Shown piece by piece: positions 34,627 through 42,987 of a stretch of DNA of 64,000 nucleotides. The stretch comes from Peribacillus butanolivorans (lineage in GTDB: Bacteria; Bacillota; Bacilli; Bacillales; DSM-1321), in assembly GCF_001273755.1 (NCBI RefSeq), contig NZ_LGYA01000001.1, positions 1,052,683 to 1,116,682 of the forward strand, read 5' to 3'. The first letter of the stretch is position 1. Every line of letters begins with the position of its first letter. The notes under the pieces were generated by a model, which saw only the letters and a list, made by a program, of their open reading frames with translations, was not told the origin of the DNA and did not search any database. Position numbers and translations under genes: made by a program.

Positions 34627-34895
34627 CTTGGCTCATCTGAATCATCAGGCGAGTCCTTTTGACGAATATAAGTGAAAAAGCGCTGTGCTCCACGCCAGTC
34701 ATAAATGCTACCTGTATAAACAGGGGATTCACCATGACCTGAATGAACAGAAGCTTGATATTTATCGTTTAAGAGTGACTGCTTTTTATTTAAGAAGTAA
34801 AACGCTGCCAGTGGAAAGACAAAGGCAAACAAGTATCCTGCCCATACCGCATGGCGAACGGTTTGATAATCAAATTCTAACAATAATTCCCACAT
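34608..34895 (-). CDS. mifM: MifM-like arrest peptide controlling yidC2
   Basis: A 95-residue leader protein that monitors membrane insertion. In B. subtilis, MifM is inserted by YidC; when insertion fails its own translation stalls and opens the yidC2 ribosome site. Here the protein has one membrane helix (about 16-36, AVWAGYLFAFVFPLAAFYFL), a basic cytoplasmic start of the next part (NKKQSLL), and an acidic C-terminal stretch (DSPDDSDE, 81-88) where the arrest region should lie, preceded by IYDWRGAQRFFTYIRQK. It ends 28 bases before yidC2 and its last codons form half of the ribosome-site hairpin. Length, helix position and context support the call; I cannot verify the arrest residues. Confidence 0.85.
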   Translation of the reverse strand: MWELLLEFDYQTVRHAVWAGYLFAFVFPLAAFYFLNKKQSLLNDKYQASVHSGHGESPVYTGSIYDWRGAQRFFTYIRQKDSPDDSDEPSLLSIV

Positions 34896-35209
34896 AGGAA
34901 TCCCTCGTTTTTTCTAAGATAAAAAAATTGTAAGATTGGTTCTCGTCTAATAAGAGAAACGCTTTAGAGCCAAAAAGCGACTATATAATTTTTCAAAATA
35001 TAAATCACTAGTAACACTATAACAAATTCTAGGCCAATAAAGCTAAAAATATAGGGATTTTTTCAAAAAAAAAACAGGTAATTTTTTCTGATATATAATT
35101 CTGGTCATTAATACATCATTAGAAAGCTGCATTAAGAGAGGTAAATAAAGCACACATGGTCATTCGTCTACATATGGATAAATGAAGTTCAAATATGAGG
35201 TGAAAAGGT
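34896..35209. other. Intergenic gap between mifM and the repeat-protein gene
   Basis: Two divergent promoters should lie here. The sequence is AT-rich; AAACGCTTTAGAG and AAAAGCGACT near 34958-34983 form a loose inverted pair. I see no defined site and no small gene. Confidence 0.35.
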
Positions 35210-35854
35210 ATGAAATCATACGAACCATCTAATCAACAAAACGACTATAACGGTATTGAAAATAACCTTTATCCAAATGAATATACCCCATATATTGACA
35301 ATGGTTTCTTGTCGGACCCATATCATTTGGGAAATCAGGTTTTAGGAGAAAGACAGCTGCCACCAGGACCACCGCAAGGAGGAGGTCAACCGCCGCCGCG
35401 GCCACCACAAGGGGGAGGAGGTCAACCGCCGCCGCGACCACCACAAGGGGGAGGAGGTCAACCGCCATCGCTACCACCACAAGGGGGAGGAGGTCAACCG
35501 CCACCGCGACCACCACAAGGGGGAGGAGGTCAACCGCCGCCGCGACCACCACAAGGGGGAGGAGGTCAACCGCCGCCGCGACCACCACAAGGAGGAGGAC
35601 CTCCTCCTAAAGCGCCGCCGCTATATATTCCGCAGTTTCCTGGTGGAATGATTAAGGCCATTGACGCTGGTTCAATGAAAGGATGCTTATACCAAAATAC
35701 GTATGTATGGTTAATAAATGGCCGCTCATTTTGGTTTTACCCTACCTATGTTGGCTATAATTCTGTGGCTGGATATCGATGGAGACCAAGTCAGCAACGT
35801 TGGGCCTATTATGGAACGGACGCGAGTGAAATACGCTCTTTTCAATGTTATTAA
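35210..35854 (+). CDS. Pro/Gly repeat protein with Trp/Tyr-rich C-terminal domain
   Basis: A 214-residue protein of unknown function. Three parts are visible: an acidic, Asn/Tyr-rich start (1-50); a repeat region (51-137) of the 12-residue unit QPPPRPPQGGGG, about six copies; and a compact end (138-214) rich in aromatic residues with two Cys (KGCLYQN, SFQCY). There is no signal peptide or membrane helix. The C-terminal domain resembles small Bacillus proteins linked to the spore surface, but I cannot name the family with certainty. The ATG at 35210 follows GAGGTGAAAAGG. It is a single gene with a terminator. The repeats suggest a flexible spacer in a surface or coat layer (inference). Confidence 0.75.
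   Translation: MKSYEPSNQQNDYNGIENNLYPNEYTPYIDNGFLSDPYHLGNQVLGERQLPPGPPQGGGQPPPRPPQGGGGQPPPRPPQGGGGQPPSLPPQGGGGQPPPRPPQGGGGQPPPRPPQGGGGQPPPRPPQGGGPPPKAPPLYIPQFPGGMIKAIDAGSMKGCLYQNTYVWLINGRSFWFYPTYVGYNSVAGYRWRPSQQRWAYYGTDASEIRSFQCY
35360..35620 (+). repeat. 36-bp coding tandem repeat
   Basis: Six near-identical 36-base units encode QPPPRPPQGGGG. Copies differ by only a few bases, for example CGACCA against CTACCA, so the copy number is likely to vary between strains. Confidence 0.9.
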
Positions 35855-35888
35855 AAAAACCAATCCACAAAAGTGGATTGGTTTTTTT
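35853..35888. terminator. Terminator shared by the repeat-protein gene and the GDPD gene
   Basis: CCAATCCAC and GTGGATTGG form a perfect stem with seven As before and seven Ts after it. Confidence 0.9.
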
Positions 35889-35911
35889 GTAAACTAATTT
35901 ACCTATGAGGT

Positions 35912-36730
35912 TTAATCTATAAAATAATCTGGGAAATCGGATATGATACCATCCAATTTCATCTTCTTTAACATGTGAATTTGTTTTTTATTGTTGACGG
36001 TCCATGTAAATACTTTCATCCCTTGCTCTTGGATTCGCATTTGCAGCTTGGTACTCAAAATGGTTTGTTTTGGATTTAAAAACGAAGCAAACTCTGCTAT
36101 CTCTTTCAATTTTTGATCAGAAATACGCCGCTTTATCAATACCCCGACTGGAATGTCTGGCATTAATTGATGAAACCTTTTCATGGATTCCATATCAAAC
36201 GAATGAACCAGAATTCTTTTTTTATCTGATGTATAATCCTCTCTTTTGCTTAATTCTTCTGCAAGTTTTTTTTCAATTCCAGGGTAAAGAGATGGATGCT
36301 TTATTTCTATTAATATTCCAACCTCAGACCGGAAATTTTCAAATATCTCGCTAAGTAAAGGAACTCTTTCGTCCTTAAAACGAGCATGAAACCAGCTTCC
36401 AGCATCCAATTCCTTTAATTCAGCTACTGTGTAATCTCGAAGGTTTCCTTTTCCGTTTGTCGTTCGATCGAGTGTAGAATCATGATGAACCACTAGGATA
36501 CCATCTTTACTAAGATGAATATCGACTTCTAGGAAATCAGCGCCCAATTCAATCGCTTTATAATAGGATGCCATCGTATTCTCAGGGCAATATCCAGATG
36601 CCCCGCGATGTCCAATCTTGAGGGGGGAATGCTGCATAGTGAAGTTGTCTGGGAAATTACTTTTCGTTTTTTTAAAGTAGAGCACCAACAGGACCAGTAT
36701 AGTTACCAAGATAAGAAAAAATGCTATCAC
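35912..36730 (-). CDS. Membrane-anchored glycerophosphodiester phosphodiesterase
   Basis: Hydrolyses glycerophosphodiesters from lipids or teichoic acids to glycerol 3-phosphate and an alcohol. The 272-residue protein has one N-terminal membrane helix (IAFFLILVTILVLLVLYF), so the enzyme domain probably lies outside. GDPD motifs are complete: KIGHRGASGYCPENT, LEVDIHLSKDGILVVHHD and IEIKHP, ending with the usual TWTVNN and GIISDFPD. I start at GTG 36730 after AAAGGGAG; an upstream ATG at 36754 lacks a ribosome site. No GlpT-type partner is next to it. Confidence 0.88.
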   Translation of the reverse strand: MIAFFLILVTILVLLVLYFKKTKSNFPDNFTMQHSPLKIGHRGASGYCPENTMASYYKAIELGADFLEVDIHLSKDGILVVHHDSTLDRTTNGKGNLRDYTVAELKELDAGSWFHARFKDERVPLLSEIFENFRSEVGILIEIKHPSLYPGIEKKLAEELSKREDYTSDKKRILVHSFDMESMKRFHQLMPDIPVGVLIKRRISDQKLKEIAEFASFLNPKQTILSTKLQMRIQEQGMKVFTWTVNNKKQIHMLKKMKLDGIISDFPDYFID

Positions 36731-36973
36731 CTTGCACACTCCCTTTGCCAACATTAATCAAAACTTTTTGCAATCCTTTACCCCTATGATAAATAAAATA
36801 AAAGACCTCTGTATACTGATAACCTTTTTTAATCATGTATTTTAAGTGGTAAGAAATCATGAATTGGATTTTGCTTTCATTATGCAGCTAATTATTGTTT
36901 TTTTATCTTAAAAGGATTTTATAGGTATGTATGGAATACTTATAAATTAAGTCTATGATAAGGGGGAAGGCAG

Positions 36974-38290
36974 ATGCAACTGCAATTGAAACCGAATTCT
37001 AAAAAATGGAAGGGGAATCTAAGTTTATATTTTTCCCTTCCAATTCTCTCTTGGGCCTTTTACGATTTTGCCAACACGATTTTTTCTTCTAATATTAATA
37101 CAATTTTCTTTCCCTTCTTTCTTCAGGAACAAATCGGAGAAAATGCTGTTCTTGATCAGATTGCTAGTACCTTCATTTCTTATGCGAATGCGATTGCCAG
37201 TTTATTTCTTGTTCTGTTTTCTCCACTATTTGGTGTAATGATTGACCGAACAGGAAAGATGAAGAAATATATCATAATTTTCACATTGGTTTCAGTTGCA
37301 GCGACTTTTTTAATGGGGATTTTTGGTGGTCTATCGTTGGATGGAAATCTCCTTGGTATCCCAATTTCCTTAGTGATTGTCATTATTTTATTTGTGGTGG
37401 CAAAGTTTTTCTATCATTCAAGTCTTGTTTTCTATGATACGATGATGAGCGATCTAGGCACGAAGCAGCAATTGCCGCTAATATCTGGGTTTGGTGTCGC
37501 TGTAGGCTACATTGGAACGCTTGTCGGTCTGTCCATCTATCCATTTATTAGTAAAGGGAGTTCACATGAAGCCTTTATCCCCACCTCTATCTTATTTCTG
37601 ATTTTTTCCCTTCCATTATTCTTTTTTCTAAAAGAAACGCCAAAACAGCAAAAGGTAAAACAACCTTTTTTTTCAGGTTATAAGGAAATTATAGCAACAT
37701 TTAAAGAGATGAGAACTTATCAATTAGTATTTACATTTATGATTGCGTATTTTTTCTTAAATGATGCAATTGCGACAACAATTGGCATGATGGCCGTTTA
37801 CGCGAAGACCGTTGTTGGATTTTCTTCAGGTGGATTCATTTTACTTTATCTGGTCTCAACGGTATCCAGTATTATTGGTTCGTTTCTATTTGGGTATATA
37901 ACTCAGGCAAAGGGCCCACGGCTTGCAGTTACATACGTGGGTATTCTGCTCCTAGTCGCCTTATTTGTGGCGGTCTTTGCCCAAACGCCTCTTTGGTTCT
38001 GGATTGCAGGGAGCATGTTTGGCATTGCACTCGGGTCGATGTGGGTAACATCCCGGACATTCATTATCGAATTGACACCAGTGGAGAAAAGGGGGCAGTT
38101 TTTTGGACTCTTTGCATTCTCAGGAAAAGTTTCTTCAATAATAGGTCCTCTTATGTATGGAACAATTACGTTAATTTTCCATGACCTCGGCACATTGGCT
38201 AGCCGGATGGCATTAGGCTCACTGATTATCATGACAGTAATCGGGCTATGCTTCCTATTAAAAATGAGGAATTTAGAAGGAGTTAAATAA
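36974..38290 (+). CDS. MFS transporter of the UMF1 / Atg22-like group
   Basis: A 438-residue protein with about 12 membrane helices. The opening SWAFYDFANTIFSSNINTIFF is the hallmark of the UMF1 family (MFS_1/Atg22-like; B. subtilis YxiO is a relative), and MIDRTGKMKKY is the loop 2-3 motif. Yeast Atg22 exports amino acids from the vacuole; the substrate of the bacterial members is not established. The ATG at 36974 follows AAGGGGGAAGG. Single gene, with a terminator shared with ohr. Confidence 0.85.
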   Translation: MQLQLKPNSKKWKGNLSLYFSLPILSWAFYDFANTIFSSNINTIFFPFFLQEQIGENAVLDQIASTFISYANAIASLFLVLFSPLFGVMIDRTGKMKKYIIIFTLVSVAATFLMGIFGGLSLDGNLLGIPISLVIVIILFVVAKFFYHSSLVFYDTMMSDLGTKQQLPLISGFGVAVGYIGTLVGLSIYPFISKGSSHEAFIPTSILFLIFSLPLFFFLKETPKQQKVKQPFFSGYKEIIATFKEMRTYQLVFTFMIAYFFLNDAIATTIGMMAVYAKTVVGFSSGGFILLYLVSTVSSIIGSFLFGYITQAKGPRLAVTYVGILLLVALFVAVFAQTPLWFWIAGSMFGIALGSMWVTSRTFIIELTPVEKRGQFFGLFAFSGKVSSIIGPLMYGTITLIFHDLGTLASRMALGSLIIMTVIGLCFLLKMRNLEGVK

Positions 38291-38337
38291 AAAAGAATGA
38301 GCTCAGCAAAGGCTGGGCCCATTCTTTTAAAAAAAAT
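38290..38337. terminator. Shared terminator of the MFS gene and ohr
   Basis: AAAAGAATGAGCTCAGC and GCTGGGCCCATTCTTTT pair with two mismatches and carry A- and T-runs on both sides. Confidence 0.85.
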
Positions 38338-38343
38338 GAATTC

Positions 38344-38760
38344 TTATACCAAATTCAATGTCACGTCGAGATTCCCACGAATTGATTTTGAATAGGGACA
38401 GGTCATGTGAGCTTTTTTTGCAAAGTCTTCTGCTTCTTCCCGGCTAAGATCAGGGATGGAGATATCCAGCCTGACAGCCAATTTGAAACCACCGTCTTCT
38501 TCATCTTTCCCAATTGTGACATTTGCGGTCACAGAAGTATCAACTTTCTTTTTTGCTTTCTGCAGGACAAGATTCAATGCACTGTCAAAACAGGCAGCAT
38601 ATCCGGCGGCGAATAACTGTTCCGGGTTGGTTGCTTTCTCACCGGATCCACCTAATTCCTTCGGTGATCTTACATCAAAATCAAGAATACCATCCTCTGA
38701 TTTCACATGTCCTTCACGACCACCGTGTACAGTAACGACAGCTGTATATAATGGTTTCAA
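38344..38760 (-). CDS. ohr: Organic hydroperoxide resistance protein (Ohr)
   Basis: A thiol peroxidase that reduces organic and fatty-acid hydroperoxides using lipoyl or bacillithiol-type reductants. The 138-residue OsmC-fold protein has both reactive cysteines: the peroxidatic Cys in GYAACFDSAL and the resolving Cys in HMTCPYSKS. KATNPEQLFAAGYAACF is diagnostic for Ohr rather than OsmC. I start it at TTG 38760, nine bases after AAGGAG; a TTG at 38769 touches the ribosome site. The usual OhrR repressor gene is not next to it. Confidence 0.92.
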   Translation of the reverse strand: MKPLYTAVVTVHGGREGHVKSEDGILDFDVRSPKELGGSGEKATNPEQLFAAGYAACFDSALNLVLQKAKKKVDTSVTANVTIGKDEEDGGFKLAVRLDISIPDLSREEAEDFAKKAHMTCPYSKSIRGNLDVTLNLV

Positions 38761-38910
38761 TGAAAACAACTCCTTTTTATATTCTTAAATTCTTTAGTTC
38801 CCTAATACAAGGCTTATTAAACAAAAGAATGAGAGGTGGGATAAGAATATGAACTATGTAATACTTCAAAAAAATGGTTTTAAATTGGAAGAAAATGTTT
38901 TATAATGAAC

Positions 38911-38931
38911 TGTATTAGGAAGAGTAATACA
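38911..38931. promoter_or_regulatory. Inverted repeat upstream of the gntR-ABC operon
   Basis: TGTATTA (38911-38917) and TAATACA (38925-38931) are exact inverted copies separated by seven bases. They lie just after a TATAAT (38901-38906) and 25 bases before the regulator start, as an autoregulatory operator would. The link to the GntR protein is inference. Confidence 0.55.
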
Positions 38932-38955
38932 CTAAGTGCAGAGAGGGGGTTGATG

Positions 38956-39339
38956 ATGTTCGAGTTGGATGTGCAAAGTAGAAAACCTATTTATGAGCAA
39001 TTGATGGATAAGATAAAGGAACTTATGATTAATGAAGTTTTGCAAGAACATAATCAACTTCCTTCTGTTAGAATATTGGCACAGAAATTGACCATCAATC
39101 CTAATACGATTCAAAAAGCTTACAAACAGCTTGAATTGGACGGATATATTTATACATTGCCGGGCAAAGGAAACTTTGTGGCACCTCCTAAAACTTTGAA
39201 GAATTCCTTAAAAGAAGAGAAGATAAAATCCGAACTTACAAAGGTTCTTGCTGAAGCACTATATATTGGAATTGATAAAAATGAAATCTACAAGTTAGTT
39301 AAAGAAATTAGTGCTTTAGCCAAGGGGGGAGAGTCATGA
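38956..39339 (+). CDS. GntR-family repressor, short YtrA type
   Basis: A DNA-binding regulator of 127 residues. It has the winged-helix domain (RKPIYEQLMDKIKELMI, LPSVRILAQKLTINPNTIQ, YIYTLPGKGNFV) and only a short helical end for dimer formation, which defines the YtrA subfamily. Such proteins usually control the ABC transporter encoded next to them. The ATG at 38956 (or 38953) follows GAGGGGG; an earlier ATG at 38905 lacks a ribosome site. Its stop overlaps the ATPase start by four bases (ATGA). Confidence 0.9.
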   Translation: MFELDVQSRKPIYEQLMDKIKELMINEVLQEHNQLPSVRILAQKLTINPNTIQKAYKQLELDGYIYTLPGKGNFVAPPKTLKNSLKEEKIKSELTKVLAEALYIGIDKNEIYKLVKEISALAKGGES

Positions 39340-40235
39340 TTGAAATAAAACAGGTGAGTAAATTATATGAAGGAAAAGAAGCAATCAAGGATGTAACCTT
39401 GGTTATTCATGAAGGCTCAATTTTTGGGTTGTTAGGATCTAATGGTGCCGGAAAAACGACCCTTTTAAAAATGCTTTCGGGCAATTTAATTCAGGATTGC
39501 GGCGAGGTACTTATTGATCAATCTCATGTCTTTGAAAACCGAGAAGTGAAAAATCGTTGTTTCTTCCTTCCTGACACACCTTATTTCTTGGCTAACTATA
39601 CTATTATGCAAATGGCAGGCTTTTATAGTCATATTTATAGTGACTGGAATCAAGAACGTTTCTATCAATTACAGGAAGTGTTTCCCATTCCCTTTCAAAA
39701 TAAAATACATAAATTGTCAAAGGGGATGCAGAGACAAGTTGCTTTTTGGTTGGCTCTCTCAACCATGCCGGAAGTTCTCATTCTTGATGAACCCTTTGAT
39801 GGGCTGGATCCGGTTATGCGCAAAAACGTGAAACAGTTGTTGATTCAGGATGTATCTGAACGGAAAATGACAATTTTGATTTCGTCCCACAACCTCCGGG
39901 AAATTGAAGATTTAGCCGATCATGTGGGAATATTACACAAAGGGGAACTTATTATCCAAAAAGATTTGGACGATTTAAAAGCGGATGTACATAAAGTACA
40001 GATTGCCTTCAAAAATAAGATTCCTTACGGGATTTATCGCGGAGTTCAAGTTCTTAATAAGGAGAGACGAGGCAGCGTGATTGTTTGCATTGTTAAGGGT
40101 AAGAAATCCGAGATTGAATCCCACTTTAATCAGTTTCAACCAGAAATATTCGATATGCTACCCCTTACTTTAGAGGAAATATTCATTTATGAAATGGGGG
40201 ATATAGGTTATGTCATCCAGAATAACCTTGTTTAA
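39336..40235 (+). CDS. ABC transporter ATPase
   Basis: A 299-residue ATPase of the drug/bacteriocin-export or YtrB type. Motifs: Walker A GSNGAGKTT (about 36-44), a signature-like KLSKGMQRQ (about 130), Walker B VLILDEPFDGLDP and switch His in SSHNLREIEDL. The C-terminal third is divergent. It is translationally coupled to the GntR regulator before it and to the membrane protein after it (26-base overlap), forming a regulator-ATPase-permease operon. Such operons often respond to cell-wall antibiotics, but the inducer is unknown here. Confidence 0.92.
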   Translation: MIEIKQVSKLYEGKEAIKDVTLVIHEGSIFGLLGSNGAGKTTLLKMLSGNLIQDCGEVLIDQSHVFENREVKNRCFFLPDTPYFLANYTIMQMAGFYSHIYSDWNQERFYQLQEVFPIPFQNKIHKLSKGMQRQVAFWLALSTMPEVLILDEPFDGLDPVMRKNVKQLLIQDVSERKMTILISSHNLREIEDLADHVGILHKGELIIQKDLDDLKADVHKVQIAFKNKIPYGIYRGVQVLNKERRGSVIVCIVKGKKSEIESHFNQFQPEIFDMLPLTLEEIFIYEMGDIGYVIQNNLV

Positions 40236-42174
40236 TAGAGAACTGATTATCTATATTTTCAGATGTTCCGGCTGGATAGGTTTCCTTTATTTTATCGGCC
40301 TCATCTTTGCGTTGCCTTTAGAAATTTTGACGATTGTTTTAAATGAAAATAGTGAATATGTAAAATTCGAAAATCTTTTTTCCAGTCAGCAGATGATACA
40401 ATTCGTCTTAGTCATAGTAATCCCAGTGTTGCTTGCCATCTTCCTATTTCGGTTTTTGCAGATAAAACAGGCTTCGGACTTTATACATAGTTTACCGATT
40501 ACTAGACGCAGCATTTATTTTCATATGATTGGAACGGGAATTGGCTTTATTATACTGCCTATTTTACTTACAGGCTTAATATTGATATTGTTCCACTCGG
40601 CAATAGATGTAGAGAGGTTGTATACCCTTGCAGATATTTGGTCCTGGATGGGAATTACATTTTTCATGGAAGCAATGATCTTTTCTGTGGCTGTTTTAGT
40701 GGGAATGGTTACGGGATTATCTGCCTTGCAAGGCCTACTAACTTATATCTTGCTTGCTTTGCCGGTTGGCTTATTTGTTTTGTTTGTTGCTAATGTGAAG
40801 TTTTTGCTAGCGGGATTTTCTGCAGATTATTATTTAAGTGCCAATATCAATAGCATTTCTCCATTATTAGCTGCAACCGAGATGGAAAAAATGGAATTTT
40901 TCTCGGTTAATATATTAATCTATGGACTATTAATCTTGCTTTTTCTACTGATTTCGCTGTTTCTCTATGAGCGGAGAAAGTTGGAGCATGTCTCACAGGC
41001 ATTTGTTTTTCCTATGATAAAACCGCTATTTAAGTTCGGATTGACGATAAGCATGATGTTGTTTACAGGATTTTATTTTAGCGAAACTACAGGGAAACTA
41101 GGATGGATATTTTTCGGCTATATTGTCGGATCATTGATTGGATATTATCTAGGTGAAATCGTCCTGCAAAAGACATGGCGAATCCGTGTCAATTTGAAAG
41201 GATTTGTATCATTTGCGGCGGTTATTATTTTGCTTGCTGTCATCCTAAAATTAGATCTTGTTCATTATGAGTCAAAGGTTCCTGATATAAAGATGATTAA
41301 CCAAATTTATATTGGAAACAATTCCCTACTCTATTATGAGGATGACTCTTCAAATGGTGAGTTCACTTATTTGAAAGAAAAAGAAAATATAGAAGCGCTG
41401 AGGTTATTGCATCAGCAAATTATCGAAAAAGGTAAAAAGGCTTCCATTGGTGATTTAAATATAAATCACTCTGTATTTCTTATGTATGAACTTAAGAATG
41501 GAAAACGAATAGCAAGAGAGTATCATTTGCAAAACTACGATTCATACCTGCCACTACTGGAGAAAATCTATGAGTCTAGTGAATATAAAAAAACCGTTAA
41601 TGAGTTATTAAATGTGTCAACTGAGGATGTTTCTAAAATCAATATAACTGCGAGTGGAGAATTGGACAAATCTGTAAACATTACGGATAGTCAGGAGCTT
41701 AAAGAAGCGGTACAGGCATTATCGGAAGACCTGAAAAATCAGTCGCTGGCTCAAATGACAAATTCTATTGGAGATTATGCGTCTATTGACATTCTTTTGA
41801 AGAATAACAATATTATTTATTTGAATTGGGATTCTTCTTTTACTCAGTTTTCGAATTGGATGGAACAAACTGGGCAAGTAAAAGAGGCTAGGTTAACGGC
41901 TGATGAGATCTCTTATATTCTTGTAGCAAAGAGTGATCCACAAATTGTTAATTCGATTTCTGAAAGTGAACTTGTACAGCGAATTGAAAAGCAGTCAAAT
42001 CGCTTAAAGCTTGATCAGACCTCGGAAATCGAGTCGGCAATTGATAACGCTCAAAACGATTGGGGGGGAGATTATTTAGCTGCCTTTTATTATAAAGATA
42101 GCAGAAATATTGATATCAAGAGCTTTTCTGGTGATCATGTTCCCGGCTTTATTTTGGAGCACTTTAACGAATGA
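40210..42174 (+). CDS. ABC transporter permease with large extra domain
   Basis: A 654-residue membrane protein. The first 340 residues hold about ten hydrophobic segments in two groups; SLPITRRSIYFH is typical of ABC-2-type permeases. After a last membrane segment (about 330-350) a soluble region of about 300 residues follows (KVPDIKMINQIYIGN to the end), probably outside the cell. This shape is known for permeases of YtrA-controlled operons (DUF6449-like). The ATG at 40210 lies inside the ATPase gene. It probably exports or removes a membrane-active compound (inference). Confidence 0.85.
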   Translation: MSSRITLFNRELIIYIFRCSGWIGFLYFIGLIFALPLEILTIVLNENSEYVKFENLFSSQQMIQFVLVIVIPVLLAIFLFRFLQIKQASDFIHSLPITRRSIYFHMIGTGIGFIILPILLTGLILILFHSAIDVERLYTLADIWSWMGITFFMEAMIFSVAVLVGMVTGLSALQGLLTYILLALPVGLFVLFVANVKFLLAGFSADYYLSANINSISPLLAATEMEKMEFFSVNILIYGLLILLFLLISLFLYERRKLEHVSQAFVFPMIKPLFKFGLTISMMLFTGFYFSETTGKLGWIFFGYIVGSLIGYYLGEIVLQKTWRIRVNLKGFVSFAAVIILLAVILKLDLVHYESKVPDIKMINQIYIGNNSLLYYEDDSSNGEFTYLKEKENIEALRLLHQQIIEKGKKASIGDLNINHSVFLMYELKNGKRIAREYHLQNYDSYLPLLEKIYESSEYKKTVNELLNVSTEDVSKINITASGELDKSVNITDSQELKEAVQALSEDLKNQSLAQMTNSIGDYASIDILLKNNNIIYLNWDSSFTQFSNWMEQTGQVKEARLTADEISYILVAKSDPQIVNSISESELVQRIEKQSNRLKLDQTSEIESAIDNAQNDWGGDYLAAFYYKDSRNIDIKSFSGDHVPGFILEHFNE

Positions 42175-42193
42175 GAGGCGAGGAGGAACGAGT

Positions 42194-42730
42194 GTGAAAG
42201 AAAAGCGTTATTGCCAAACGGAAGATTTCACTTTGGTTTATCAATCCTTTTAAAAGCGGATTTATTATATAGCCTTAGCGATTATTAAATGTCCTTTTCT
42301 GGCAGAGGATATTACCCAAGAAACCTATATAAAAGCCTATAATAAACTTCATACGATCAACAATAGGGAGAAGATAGGAGCATGGCTAGCATGCATCGCT
42401 ACGAGAACAGCAATTGATTTTTCCCGTAAGCAAAAAAGGGGATGCCAATTAATTCAGCAGGAGATGGTGGATTGGGTAGAGAGTCAGGCATGCAGACAAG
42501 TGGTAGAGGAGAACGGTATTGATATTTGGACATTAAAAGAAGATGTCTCCAATCTCTTATGTAAATTGACTCAAAAACAAAGGGAGATATTGCTGTTGAA
42601 GGTAAATGGAGGATTAAAAGAACGTGAAATTGCCTCTATACTTGAGATAAATCAAGCAACTGTCAAAGTTAATCTATTTCGGGCTAGAAAACAATTGAAG
42701 TACGCATTACAAATGCAGGCAGTTGCTTAA
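42194..42730 (+). pseudogene. ECF sigma factor gene broken by one in-frame stop
   Basis: A GTG at 42194, with AGGAGG seven bases upstream, opens a sigma-70-type reading frame that stays in phase to TAA at 42728-42730 except for one TAA at codon 20 (42251-42253). Region 2 follows the stop (CPFLAEDITQETYIKAYNKL, AWLACIATRTAIDFSRKQKR), and region 4 is complete (LTQKQREILLLKVNGGLKEREIA, NQATVKVNLFRARKQL). Without the stop it would be a normal ECF factor of 178 residues. It begins 20 bases after the permease gene and was probably the last gene of that operon. A restart at ATG 42464 would lack region 2. It may be a pseudogene, a sequencing error or a readthrough case. Confidence 0.8.
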
Positions 42731-42738
42731 AAAGGAAT

Positions 42739-42765
42739 GGATGCCGTCCAGGGCGGCATCCTTTT
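42739..42765. terminator. Terminator after the sigma-factor gene
   Basis: GGATGCCG (42739-42746) pairs with CGGCATCC (42754-42761), followed by TTTT. Confidence 0.85.
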
Positions 42766-42783
42766 GCATATGGCTTCTATTCT

Positions 42784-42987
42784 TTATAGTTTAATGACGT
42801 TCTTAGCTTGAGATCCGCGATTTCCTTCTTCAATTTCAAATTGTACTTCTTGACCTTCATCAAGAGTCTTGAAACCATCGCCCTGAATAGCGGAAAAATG
42901 TACGAATACATCATCTTCGTTTGGTACTTCGATAAATCCAAACCCTTTGTCACTGTTAAACCATTTTACTTTACCTGTTACTGTCAT
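42784..42987 (-). CDS. Cold-shock protein (CspA/CspB family)
   Basis: A 67-residue single cold-shock domain that binds single-stranded RNA and DNA and melts RNA structure. Both RNA-binding motifs are present: KGFGFIEV (RNP1, about 14-21) and VFVHFS (RNP2, about 27-32). The ATG at 42987 follows AGGAGG. A possible promoter on the minus strand (TTCACA 43125-43120, TATGAT 43101-43096, 18-base spacer) would give a leader of about 100 bases, typical for csp genes. It cannot be matched to CspB, CspC or CspD from this length of sequence. Confidence 0.95.
   Translation of the reverse strand: MTVTGKVKWFNSDKGFGFIEVPNEDDVFVHFSAIQGDGFKTLDEGQEVQFEIEEGNRGSQAKNVIKL

Noticed and set aside
35229-35588. Minus-strand open frame opposite the Pro/Gly repeat
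   Set aside because: GC-rich repeat DNA keeps several frames open. The translated sequence is a monotonous Val/Ala/Leu repeat, and the plus-strand gene has a better ribosome site and a terminator.
42464-42730. Short sigma-like protein starting at ATG 42464
   Set aside because: The same frame continues upstream with region 2 and a better start at 42194; the short form would lack the core-binding region.
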